A stretch of DNA of 64,000 nucleotides, from positions 15,782,815-15,846,814 of the forward strand of contig OY829330.1 in NCBI GenBank assembly GCA_963691655.1, written 5' to 3'. Source of the stretch: Toxonevra muliebris. Lineage: Eukaryota > Arthropoda > Insecta > Diptera > Pallopteridae. The notes beneath the pieces were generated by a model. That model ran no database searches and was not told where the DNA came from. It was given only the letters and a program-made list of their open reading frames with translations. Positions within the stretch are counted from its first letter, which is position 1. Each line of letters starts with the position of its first letter. Position numbers and translations under genes: made by a program. This document shows, piece after piece, positions 1 to 9,898 of this stretch.

Positions 1-874
1 CCGTGCTTTCTTAAGTGGGCCCTGCGATTTATTGGTTTGGAAAAAACGATTTTTAAAAAGGAGTACTATTTGAAAGAATTATATTTCGAAAGTATTTTGT
101 GAAAATTTCAGAGGGACACGCGGAGTGCTTTGTTAGATATAGACGATAATAGCGCCGAGTATCAGTCAGGCCAAAGCAGTCGCGTCGCGCTTCGACTTCC
201 TTTTCGACCGTTCAGAAAGCTATGGCTTAGTCCAGCACCTCTTAATTAATAACTCTTAATTCTTGCTGACTAATCTGCAAAATTACAAATTACGATTGGC
301 CATCATTAAGAAGATGAAATATATTTTATATGTTAAAAACCGATACTCAAAACTTTGAATACGTTTTTCTTAAAATAAGGTTTTTGCCATTTTTTATTTG
401 AGTCAAAAGAGAGCGCATGTTTTCCCTTTTGATATCCAAAAGTGGGCTGAGGCTTGTTTATCTATCAAAATGAACGACTAGTAACTCGAAACACCCCATT
501 TCGTTCAAATTTGGTGTAGCAACTACTACTCAATAGGATTAAACTTTGTGCAAGCTTGAGCCAGATCGATTTTGAGAGTGAGTTTCCTTGAAGTGAAATG
601 TCCCATGTGCCAAAAGAATTCTGAAGTCAGAATGTACATTTCTATTAATCTACCAGTCCCGTAAAAATTGGACCGAGAAAGTTCAGGGTCACATTAATAT
701 AACACTCATTGAGGTAAATTTTAGGTAATTTTTCGTTTTTGTAAAATGTTTATATAGAAAGTGCGTGTCCCGCTGTTATAATATGAAATTATATCAATCC
801 GAAAAATTCGATCGAAAATCGGGGAATTTCTCGAGGGCTATCGGGGAGAAAGAAAAAATGAATTGGCATCCCTG
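1..874 (+). mobile_element. hAT-like element, family A, right part (cut by window start)
   Basis: This is the right portion of a non-autonomous element whose complete relative lies at 56260-57249; the first bases here match that copy from about 56442 on. It ends at 874 with ...GGCATCCCTG, the inverted form of the family end CAGGGATGCC, and is followed by GTAAGAAT, the expected position of an 8-bp target duplication whose left partner is outside the window. I see no transposase frame. The hAT assignment rests on CAG termini and the 8-bp duplications seen in the two complete copies; a P-like element is the alternative. Confidence 0.75.
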
Positions 875-2023
875 GTAAGAATGCGTGTGATGAGCAGCGA
901 TGCCAATTTGCGGGGAATTCCCCGATTTGCGGGGAATTCCCCGATTTTCGGGGACTTTGAAACCGTTCAGCTTTCAATATAAAATATCCTAAACAGTCTG
1001 TAGAATATTTTTGGCTAAATTTTATATTCCTGAACACAAATCCGGCACATTCGCAACCAACACCATAAAAACATTGCTTTATGCAACACTGTTTACGTTT
1101 AGTATTCAGACAGTTCAACGCGATCGCGCAGTGTTTCGGTTTCTCTTTCAGCCGTCTAGAAAGGCTTAGCTGTGCCTTTGTTCAGCACCTTCTAATTTAT
1201 AACTGTTAGTTTTTGATGACTGTAACCTATAAACTTGCAAATTATGGTCAACTATTATAAAGAAGAAGAAGTATATTTTATATGGTATGTTTAAAACCGA
1301 TAGTCAAAACTTTAAACCAGTTTTTCTCAAAACAAGGTTTTTGCCATTGGCGTGCACGATAACTGAAATTTAAATATGCTCTTCTACACAGCAATGGCCC
1401 CAGGATATAAGTTTGGTTAATTCTTTCCTCAATTTGGAACTTTGTTTTTACGAAAAAAGTTCAATTTTTGAAAAAACTAATTTTTGCGGTCTGCCATTTT
1501 GTGAATTGTTGGTCAAACAAAATAATCTTAGTGTGTCCTGAGAGTACAGTTATAATTTTTCTAATGGTATTTTTTTAGTGAGCCGCAATCACGCACGCCA
1601 TTGCGATTTTCAAAACGTCTTCCATGAAACTGCAAAAAATCCTTTAAATAATTATTACACAATTTTGTCTTGTACTTGAAGTCTTTAAATACATGTCAGA
1701 AACAATTTTTTTATCAATTTATCAATCCAAAAAAAAATTAATAAAATAATTTTAATCAAGAAAGTGCAGGGCCCCTTAAAATAACTCTGACCGAGAGTAA
1801 CTCTAAGCCTAAGTAAAGGGTATTTTTCGTTTATATAAAAAGTGTTTATATGAAAAGTGCGTTTCGTACTGTTATAATATGAAATTATACCGGTGCGGGG
1901 AATTTGGTCTAAAATCGGGGAATTTCTCGAGGGTTATCGGGGAGAGAGAAAAAATTAGTTGGCATGCCTGGTGATGAGCGTACTGCTCGTTTGGGTGAGG
2001 AAATGCCGACCACTGCTCTACAT
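875..2023 (+). mobile_element. hAT-like element, family B, right end, split by a family A insertion
   Basis: Bases 875-894 plus 1971-2015 rebuild the right end of the family seen uninterrupted at 26438-26807: 'GTAAGAATGCGTGTGATGAG', then a 'CTGCTCGTTTG' stretch, then ...GCCGACCACTG at 2015. The 8 bases after it, CTCTACAT, would be the right target duplication. Its left part and left duplication are outside the window or removed by the family A copy at 1-874. No coding capacity is visible. Confidence 0.7.
895..1970 (+). mobile_element. hAT-like element, family A, complete copy with perfect 8-bp TSD
   Basis: The element begins CAGCGATGCCAA at 895 and ends ...TTGGCATGCCTG at 1970, giving imperfect terminal inverted repeats. 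It is flanked by a perfect 8-bp duplication GTGATGAG (887-894 and 1971-1978), which fits the hAT preference nTnnnnAn. The 1.08-kb interior matches 56260-57249 in long stretches, for example the 'GGGGAATTTCTCGAGGG' segment near the right end. No long open frame is present, so it is a non-autonomous copy. It is inserted in family B. Confidence 0.85.
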
Positions 2024-2635
2024 CAACAGACGGAGGATAGGAGCACAAAATTCATTTATAGAATAGTTGTTTCTATAACAATTTTCTTCATTAAATTCCA
2101 AATTTACATATCTGTGGCCTCATCTATGAAAACCCATAAGAAGTGGTTTTTAGGCCGAACTATATTTCTTTTAATAAACGAATATGTGTTTGGCCGATAT
2201 AAGTTTTGCACAGTGAAGTTTCTAGAGAAATGATTTCAATAATATAATATGTTCTCAAAAAACGACTTAATTATGGATTGTAAGATACAATGGAATATCT
2301 ACTGAAGTAAAAGTTTGGCATAAATCCAAACCAAATATTTTAAGCTCTGCCGCTGCAGAGGTAGTAATCAAAGGCTGTATTGTTTTTTTCCGGACCCGTT
2401 CATTCAATTCTTTATGTTGCTGGCTTTCTCACTAAAAAGTTATTATTAAAAATATGTAAATCAAAAAAAAAAAATATGTGAAAACATGCATTTATTGTAA
2501 AATATGCAAAATATGATTGAATGCTATTTTAAAGGAAATCTAATAATTCGTAAAGATAACTTGACCGTTTCAATTTTAAGATGCCCAGTAAAAACATGAA
2601 TTTGCATGGAATTCTTTGCCCTTCTCATTAGCAAC
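2024..2635. other. AT-rich stretch, no recognised content
   Basis: A 89-codon open frame at 1964-2233 begins inside the family A end and has no recognisable domain, so I do not call it a gene. The remainder is A+T-rich with homopolymer runs. No repeat family recognised elsewhere in the window matches here. Confidence 0.4.
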
Positions 2636-3118
2636 CGTTTATTGCGTGCTCTTCTTTGCAAATTCAATTTTGCATGTAGATGATCGCGTGCTCTATATGC
2701 GTAGGAAAATATCAAATTGTAATTTGCAGTCACAGCAAAAATAGTACAATTATTATTATTTTAATTAAATTTCCTAAATAAATTAATTATTTCACTATTT
2801 TTGCATTTACATTAAAATTAATAAAATGTACTTTTTTCTAATCGATTTAATTCTTGTGAATAAATTAATTATTTCATATTTTTGTGTTTACATTAAAATC
2901 AATAAAATTAAATACTTCAATTAACAAAAAAAATTGCAAATAAAATAATTTTTAAATGCATTGATATGAAAAATCCGTTAATTTTCTTCAGTTAAGCATT
3001 TGAATGGAATCTATTTGGACCGATAACTCAAATAACTACTTTAAATTCGAATGAAAAAAAAAAATTTATTTGTATAAGTTTGAAAATTTCTATGACATTG
3101 CCGATTAATAATCATGCG
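2636..3118 (-). mobile_element. hAT-like element, family F, first segment of a copy split by family E
   Basis: This segment is the reverse complement of about 33990-34335 in the complete family F copy and continues at 9302-9433 on the other side of the 6.2-kb insertion at 3119-9293. Shared landmarks include 'CGTTTATTGCGTGCT', 'GATCGCGTGCTCT' and the AATTAATTATTTC-rich interior. The outer end present in the complete copy (about 140 bp) is missing here, so the copy is truncated on this side. Confidence 0.75.
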
Positions 3119-3237
3119 CAGCGTGGCCAACTTTTGTTTTTCAAAATCCTCTAAAATGAAGAAACAAACGCGTATTTTCTTTAAAGAAGCGCTAAATTTT
3201 TTCCTTACAAAACTGTTAGACAAAAAAATTTTATATA

Positions 3238-3741
3238 CAGTAGAATCGCGATAATTCGTACCCCGTTAATTCGAAAATCTCAATAATTCGTAACAAACTG
3301 CTGGTCCCTTGTAAAAATCGCTTAAATTCGCAAAAATTCTATACATTTTGGTCCCCTCGCAAATTCGTATTCGTATTTATTATACAAGGTCTATTTAACC
3401 TCTTATAAATCGAAATTGGTTGTTGACCTCTCATAATTCGTAATGCAAAGGTAAATTCTATGGAACTATGACAAGAGCCTTAAACTACAAAACCTTTAAT
3501 TCGTATTTTTCTTATTTTAACCTCGTTAGCCTTGGGATTTTATATCCCAATAATGTTCGAAAACTTAAGTCAAATGGGAGATACGGTTCCCATTTTATTT
3601 GAGTTTTCTTTAAAATACGATTGCTGGCTGTCAATGAGTGGATTGTATAAATCGATTGTATAAATTGATTAAATCGAAAACCTCTGCAATTCGTTAAAAA
3701 TTGCTGGTCCCTTGCGATTACGCATTACCGGTATTCTGCTG
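3238..3741. mobile_element. pogo/Tc1-mariner-like MITE with TA duplication
   Basis: Terminal inverted repeats start CAGTAGAATCGCGATAATTC on the left and, read inward from the right, CAGCAGAATACCGGTAATGC. The element is flanked by TA (3236-3237 and 3742-3743). CAGTAGA-type ends with a TA duplication are typical of pogo/Tigger-like MITEs. The 504-bp interior is non-coding and repeats motifs such as 'AATTCGTA'. It sits in the left arm of family E. A second right end of the same type lies at 6377-6415 without a left partner. Confidence 0.7.
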
Positions 3742-4539
3742 TATTAAATAAAAAATTAATTAAATACATGTATTTTTACCACGTTTATATCGACTCGCTT
3801 TCAATGGTGTCTGTCTGCCAGTCTGTTCGGTACAAATTTTGCAATCGATTTTAAACTAACTTCCCGACGAGCTAGTTCAGAACTGGAAGACAATGCAATA
3901 TGAAATTTCTAAAATATATATAAATATAAAAAGATTTAAAATATTATTAGCATCGGAACGGGAGTGGAACATATATGTGTGTATATGCACACATGCAAAG
4001 AGGTCGCAATTCGCTGTTGTTGAAATTGGAACAAAGAAACGTAGAAAACAGAAACGAGGTGCAATACCGATGGTGTGTCAGCGACGGTTGTCAACACATC
4101 CAGCGGACAAAATGTTCGAATGGACGAGTTGGAGGTGTTTGATAAAACTAATATTTTGAATTTTTTTGGCAAATAACATTCAACATTTACAGTTTTTTAT
4201 ATATTCTTTATATACAAATATATGAACGTTTTGTTTTGATTTTATGTGATTTAATGAAATCAAAATGTATGTAAATTAATATATTTAATAAATATATGTA
4301 AATAAATATATTTAGGTAAAATGTTGAAATATTTTAGTTGAATATATTTAGCCAAAGTGTTGGAACTTTTCATATTTTATGCTTCATAAACGTTAATAAA
4401 TTATCCTCCTTGTACATTTTTGGCTGTAATGGCTTATTTTCGCCAACTATCGGGAAAACAACAAAAACACACATCTCTTCTTCTTATTCTTTGCTTTGGT
4501 TTTCTGTTACAATCAGATTTTAACATGAGGTGCAGTGTT

Positions 4540-5830
4540 AATTCTTTTGTGCATGTTAAATTTCATATATCGCGCAGTAGTGCGAGTGAGAGGGGAACTG
4601 GACGTTACAGTTATCTTAGCATTTTAGCTCACGGTATGGGCAAAATTTCAAATGTGTAAAATGTAAGAATAACTGTATCGTAAGATGTAAGCTGACTGTG
4701 CTACTCTAAACAACAAAGAGAAGAGAAAAGAGAATAAGAGAGGGAGAAATTAAAGTACGAGCGGAGTTTGTTTGTTTATGTTTCGATCAATTTACTCACA
4801 CATATATGTACATACGAAAACAAAATGAGTGTGTATATTTATTCGTTTCAGAATTATTTGTTGGTGTTAAACGTATGGAGATCGACTATATCATACAAGC
4901 AGAGAAGTCGCCGTAGCAAACCCAGGCGTTTGATAGGTTTTGCATTCAGCTAGTTAGATTGCATAAAATAAAATATTTTTCAAAATGTAAAAACAATACA
5001 GAATGATAAGTAATAAAGAATCTAGGTTTCAATAAATGTATAAACAAAATGTAGTGATAATGATAGCAAACCACGGCATTATAAAAATGTTGCTTTGTAC
5101 ATTAACCTTAGAAAGGCAACATATGTAAATAGCAAAAATTTTAAACAGAAAAAATCAAACTTATTTATTATAAAATCACTTATTTACTTCAATAAGAATT
5201 TTTCTTTTTATTTTTATTAAATGCAGTTAAGGTAACTGTCTGCGCGGTGCTTTTAAGAAGTAGTGGGTGTTGCCTTTTCAAGGTTAAATGTGGAAAGCAG
5301 TTATCGTCGCCTGAGAATTGATTTGGAGTATGTGTGTACAAATTCATATACCTATACGCCAAATCAATTCTCAGGCGACGTTATGTAAAATTTTCAAATC
5401 TAATAAAATTTCAAATCGACAGGAAGAAAAACTTAAAGCGCGGAAAAAATGCAATTACAGCTGCGTATATGCGAACATATCGTGCCTAATGCATTGAGTA
5501 AAAGAAAAATAATGCAACTACGATTTGGAGCAATTGCAAAATATTGCTATCACAACAACAAATATATGCGATATGGAATAAAAATTTGTATTTACAATGG
5601 TGCAAGACCATTTGCAATTTATAGTGAATTGGGCTATTATATATAAAAGATAATGATATCTAATAAATTTTTAAAGAATTGTTTTAATTTGAATTATTTA
5701 CCTAGCATATAGATTATACATCAAATCCTTATATATGGCTATACATATGTGAATTTATTTATATGGCATTTAGATGGCTTAACTGTTTACACATCAAATA
5801 TCTTGCGTGTCTTGCACACATCCATTGTTT
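4540..5830 (-). repeat. Family H repeat, interrupted copy
   Basis: In reverse orientation 4540-4950 matches about 31865-32150 (shared 'GGAACTGGACGTTACAG', 'TCTCTTCTCTTTGTTG') and 5445-5830 matches about 31466-31880. The two halves are separated by about 490 bp (4955-5445) that includes the hairpin at 5305-5380. The repeat is therefore about 0.8 kb long plus an insertion. It has no protein-coding signature despite small open frames. Confidence 0.65.
5305..5380. repeat. Hairpin with a perfect 22-bp stem
   Basis: CGTCGCCTGAGAATTGATTT... at 5305-5326 is exactly inverted at 5359-5380, with a 32-nt loop. It lies in the segment that interrupts the family H copy. It could be a terminal-repeat remnant or a transcribed hairpin; no function can be assigned from sequence alone. 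Confidence 0.8.
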
Positions 5831-6797
5831 TTTATCAAACACCTCCAACTCGTCCATTCGAATATTTTGTCCGCTAGATGTGTTGATAACCGTTGCTTTC
5901 ACACCATCGGTACTGCACCTCGTTGCTGGTTTCTACATTTCTTTGTTTCAATTTCAACAAGAGCGAATTGTGACCTCTTTACAATCTATCCTCTTTGCCT
6001 GCTCATTCAAGTGAACGAAACACAACTGCGTCGCATGACGGTATAAATAAGTGATGGGGTTTTCAAAGAAAAATAAAATTGTGCTACTTTTCTTATATTG
6101 TTATGGATTACACAGTGCAACACGGAAAATTTACAAGGGCTTAGGCCTATATAGTTGTTGGATTGGCAGTAAAAAATTTCACACATACAAGACTAAAAAG
6201 CAGAAAATAATAATTTAAATAAAAAAAAAATTTTTAATATACCACGTTTTTAAAACGGACTAAAGAGTATAAAATAATTTCTCCTTGCCCTATACATATT
6301 CATAACCCCATACAGATTGTCCTGAAAATATGTATTTGCGAATTTTAATATTTGCATGATTTAAAACAAAAAACGTGGTGGTCCCTTGCGATTACGAATT
6401 ACCGGTATTCTGCTGTATTAAACAGACGCTTAAACGCTTTTCGTTTTCTATTTTTGAAATGAAACTTTGGCGGCGTTTTAAGGGGTAAACTGAACAGGAA
6501 ACAGAAACACCCAATGAGCGTTATGACCGTTTTTGTTATTCTTTCATTAAAATTTCAAAAGTAAAACGAAACTAAATTTTCAGGTATAAGAAAATGCAGC
6601 TTTATTTCAGGCTTTTTCACAAATTGGCTTTCTTTAATAAAAAACTCTTCCGTTTTTCTCTACATTAGTATGAAAGCGAATGGGTAAACCTATAAAAAAA
6701 AACAAAAGGGAAAAATATGCTGATATAGTAAATGGGAATGGCATGGAAATGAGCGCCTCACATGAAATATTTTTACAAAAATAGATCAAGATATTGA

Positions 6798-6926
6798 TTC
6801 AGTTTACTTGAAATGTAAGATTGAAAGATCGCGCGATTTTTTTAAATATTTTCATTTTTTCTTTATTTTTATAAAAAATTTTCGCCTGCGCCGCTTCTTT
6901 CAATCTTACATTTCAATTAAACTGAA
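6798..6926. repeat. Small hairpin MITE
   Basis: A 31-bp arm at 6798-6828 (starting TTCAGTTTACTTGAAATG) is inverted at 6896-6926 with one or two mismatches. The 67-nt spacer is T-rich with a GCGCGA/CGCCTGCGCC pair. The size and structure suit a miniature inverted-repeat element. No target duplication is evident. Confidence 0.6.
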
Positions 6927-7261
6927 TAAATAACTACATATATCCTATAATATTAAATATTTTACGACCAAAATATTACTGTGACTTACATGTATATTCT
7001 CTCCTAAGTATATTATAAGGAATTGCTTATACCCACAAAATGGTACGACCAAGAATGTAGCGTCAATTAAATAATGACGATTATCAGCTTCAATATAGTT
7101 CTTTATTATATTCGCAATTGGCACTGACACGATGCTAAGCCAAATTTTAGCGAGACGTTCTAAACGTAATACTGATTTCTAAAATTAACTGATTTTTAAT
7201 CAAAAAACGATTTTCATTATTGAAAACTATATAATATGAAAAATATAACAAGAAATAATTG

Positions 7262-7466
7262 TTGGGCCTTATGGCCGCTTCTAAGGCGGTCATAAAGCCT
7301 AAAAAAATTAGGCGTTACGACCGCTTCAACACTGGCCGTTATGACCGTTTTCGGGGCAGTCATAGCGCCTAAAATAATTTTGGGCGTTATGGCCATCCCT
7401 AGGGCGGTCATAACACCCAAAATTTTTTTTGGGCGTTATGGCCGTGGGCGTTATGTCCGGGCACCC
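7262..7466. repeat. Palindromic minisatellite (GGGCGTTATGGCC-type units)
   Basis: Four imperfect units follow one another: GGGC(C/G)TTATGGCCG..., a central GGGCGGTCATAACGCC-like inverted half, then an A-rich spacer. Each unit is itself a near palindrome (GGCGTTATGGCC against GGTCATAACGCC). Units run about 7265-7311, 7312-7380, 7381-7429 and 7430-7466. The short minus-strand open frames across it are by-products of the repeat. It is much more G+C-rich than its surroundings. Confidence 0.75.
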
Positions 7467-8013
7467 ACAAGAAAACATAAAGCATCTGTATGAATGCGGC
7501 CATGTGCAAAGCCAAAAATTTAAATTTATTACAATGCAGTAGCAGAACAAGGAAAGAATGCGATTGGCTGAAAGGGACTTAAGCAATTTTGATTTACACT
7601 TACGATGGGACTTTGTCACTTTTGAAAAAATAGTTAAATTAAATAGGTTTTTTAATTTAATTAACATTAATTAGGCTCATTTCTTTTGTTTAAACTATTT
7701 ATTTGTACGGTCAGTGTGTATTGCATTAAAAATCTGGAAAATTTTCGTCTATGGCCTTCGCGCTTTGGATATGTACCGACTCATATTAACTATTTAAATG
7801 CCATATGTATACATACAATTATCTCTCCCAGACTGCTGTTATTGCACTTACATATTCCCAGTCACAAACCTACCAAAGAAGTTTCACTTCCGTCAAGTGC
7901 ACTAAGCTGCGCATGTGAGTTTTTTAATCGATAGACCATTTCATTACAAAAATTTGAAGCATAAAACTATAGCAATCGGATCAATTTTTTTAGAAATTAT
8001 AAAAGTGACAATC

Positions 8014-8464
8014 ATGCCCTACTCATCGAGGTTAATGTTGGAAAAATACAATGATATTGGTAAGTTTGATTTACGGTGAATTGAAAGTTGATTCCTTATT
8101 GCATTATTCAATTATAAATAAATTTAATTCCTACAATTCAGGTGCGAATATGCCTCCCAAGATGCAATTTTTATTCTTTCCATCAAATCTGGGTGCAGAC
8201 AGTGACGAGCAGAGCGAACGGTTTCACCAAGATATGGCTGAAATCGAAAGACGATATCAAAGTTTGAGGGATGAGGGCATGATGGCAGACTACTGCTGGT
8301 TTTTGATCAGCGAAGACCCGACAGCGAAAAATTGCAAAAGTTCAAGTGGTGGCTCATCATTTTCTACAGCAGAATGTATTTTGAGAAAAAATTCGAGTTT
8401 TCAAGAATATTTTATTTTTACTCAATCCTTGATTGCTTTGTTATTTTTGATCCGATTTCTATAG
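8014..8464 (+). pseudogene. Two-exon fragment of an uncharacterised invertebrate repeat protein
   Basis: Exon 1 (ATG at 8014 to 8059) and exon 2 (8142-8464) are joined by an 82-bp GT-AG intron (8060-8141, donor GTAAGT, acceptor TTCAG) that preserves frame in phase 1. The joined product reads ...LEKYNDIGANMPPKMQF... and then SDEQSERFHQDM, EIERRYQ and MMADYCWFL. I recall this RFHQD-(x)-RRYQ-(x)-MMADYCW block from uncharacterised proteins of arthropods and other invertebrates, often repeat-encoded, but cannot name the family. The tail after about residue 85 degenerates, so this is a truncated relic. A related fragment is at 45379-45840. Confidence 0.6.
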
Positions 8465-9301
8465 TTTTATGCTTACATTTTTTGCAATGATCGTAATGTA
8501 ATCGTTAAAAAAAAGCTTGTGATTTTGTGTTTACTTTTTGTGAGAAAGAAAACTTAGCCCACGACTTGTGTGAAAATTTCTCAAAAATAACACGAAAATT
8601 GAACTTTCAACATCTATATCTCAGTCATTTATAATCCAATTTTAACAAACTTAGCAGCGTAAGACGCGAAATATAATTATAATTCTTGAATCGGTCGATA
8701 CTATAGATAAATAGATATTAGCCCGTAAGTAAAACTGTAACCTGAAAAACCGTTATTTTGTCATATCTCGAAAACTTTCCCATAGAAAAAAAATGAATAT
8801 TATTTTAGTGTTCAGCGTCCTCGATTAAGTTTAGAAAACATACTTTGGTTCATGTTTTATTTTTAAAGTGAAATTTTGTAATCCAGTGTAATTTACAACT
8901 ATCACATATTGATGTCAAAGTCTATATTCTCTTCATTACTATCAGCTTCTTTTGCCCATAACACATTCTTAAGTCTAAATTCAGAAGCATTATAAACACT
9001 AGTGCTGTTTATTTACGTCATCAAGTATTTTGTAGTTTATGAAGTAAAGAATTTTTTGAATTGAGTGACTTACGGTTACGAACTTTGGTTTGAAATAAGT
9101 TCATTGCTCATTGTTTCGATAAAAAATTTTGTTAGGATTATTCAGGAAATGGATTATTTCGCGGAGCATTTAGGGTCTTTTAAATTGAGAAAACGCGTTA
9201 AAAAATCCGCTGACCGCTAAATCACTTTTTTTTCTCGTTTTAATTTTCAAAAAGCACTAAATTTAGCGGGGAAGCGCTGAGTTGGCCACACTGATTATGC
9301 G

Positions 9302-9433
9302 ATGCCACGATGCCGATTACTATTCGTAAATGCGTAGAAGATTATGTGAGTACATGGAGGCATCGTTGTATTCGTGAAATGCGTATTTATACCTGTGCTC
9401 GTACGATGCCGTACTCATTCGTGCAGCTCTCTA
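9302..9433 (-). mobile_element. hAT-like element, family F, second segment of the split copy
   Basis: This continues the family F segment ending at 3118 and runs to the terminus ...CGTGCAGCTCTCTA at 9433, the inverted form of the TAGAGAGCTGCACG end of the complete copy at 33854. The 8 bases after it, GTACCTAC, are the reverse complement of the target duplication GTAGGTAC flanking the complete copy. Confidence 0.7.
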
Positions 9434-9517
9434 GTACCTACTGTTTACATGCAGTGTAAACAGGGACTGTCCCAAAATCTTCTGTTTTTTTTTCAACTAT
9501 ACAACTAGAGTTAACAG

Positions 9518-9897
9518 CAGGGATGCCAACTCATTTTTTTCTCTCCCCGATAACCTTCGAGAAATTCCCCGATTTTCGATCGAATTCCCCTCATTGGTAT
9601 AATTTCATATTATAACAGCGCTACACGCACTTTCCACATAAAAATTTTACATAAACGAAATTGGCCTCAGTGAGTGTTATTTTAAGGCGACCCTGAACTT
9701 TCTCGGTCCAAAACTTAACCAATTGTTATGGGATTGGTAGATTAATAGAAACGTACTTTCTGACTCCGGAATTCTTAACATATAACCTTTAGCCCACTTT
9801 TGGGCATCAAAGTTCTCAACAGATATGGAATTTCCAAACCAATAAATTGCAGGGCCTGCTTAAGATGAAGATATTAAGACCCAAAATATGAAATTTT
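9518..9897 (-). mobile_element. hAT-like element, family A, truncated inverted copy
   Basis: Reading the minus strand, this matches the right ~380 bp of family A: it begins CAGGGATGCCAACTC at 9518 and continues through the CCCCGATAACC and CTTTCTCGGTCC segments to 'CCAATAAATTGCAGGGCC' near 9840. Similarity ends near 9897, where a different inverted repeat begins, so the left part is missing. Confidence 0.75.
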
Positions 9898-9898
9898 T

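Larger units (their letters stand above)
3995..5981. repeat. Foldback structure with ~150-bp inverted arms
   Basis: Bases about 3995-4147 and 5832-5981 are inverted copies: 'GAGGTGTTTGATAAAA' ends the left arm and 'TTTTATCAAACACCTC' begins the right, and the similarity continues through the AAGAGGTCGCAATTCG-type outer ends. The arms enclose about 1.7 kb that contains a family H repeat on the minus strand. I see no transposase. It may be a non-autonomous element with long terminal inverted repeats or two converging copies of one repeat. Short frames on both arms mirror each other and are not genes. Confidence 0.65.
3119..9293 (+). mobile_element. hAT-like element, family E, 6.2-kb composite copy
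   Basis: The left end CAGCGTGGCCAACTTTTG (3119) and right end ...GAGTTGGCCACACTG (9293) are inverted repeats. They are flanked by ATCATGCG (3111-3118) and ATTATGCG (9294-9301), a 7-of-8 target duplication. Another family F copy shows the uninterrupted site near 33985, which confirms both boundaries. The interior holds a pogo-like MITE, a foldback structure, a minisatellite and a spliced protein-coding fragment at 8014-8464. Short or partial family E copies occur at 27985-28759, 30129-30376, 30757, 32875, 53607 and 60820. Its own transposase, if any, is not clearly identified. Confidence 0.85.

Noticed and set aside
7217..7667. Overlapping minus-strand open frames of 67 and 113 codons
   Set aside because: They run across the palindromic minisatellite at 7262-7466 and are produced by its units; no domain or start context.
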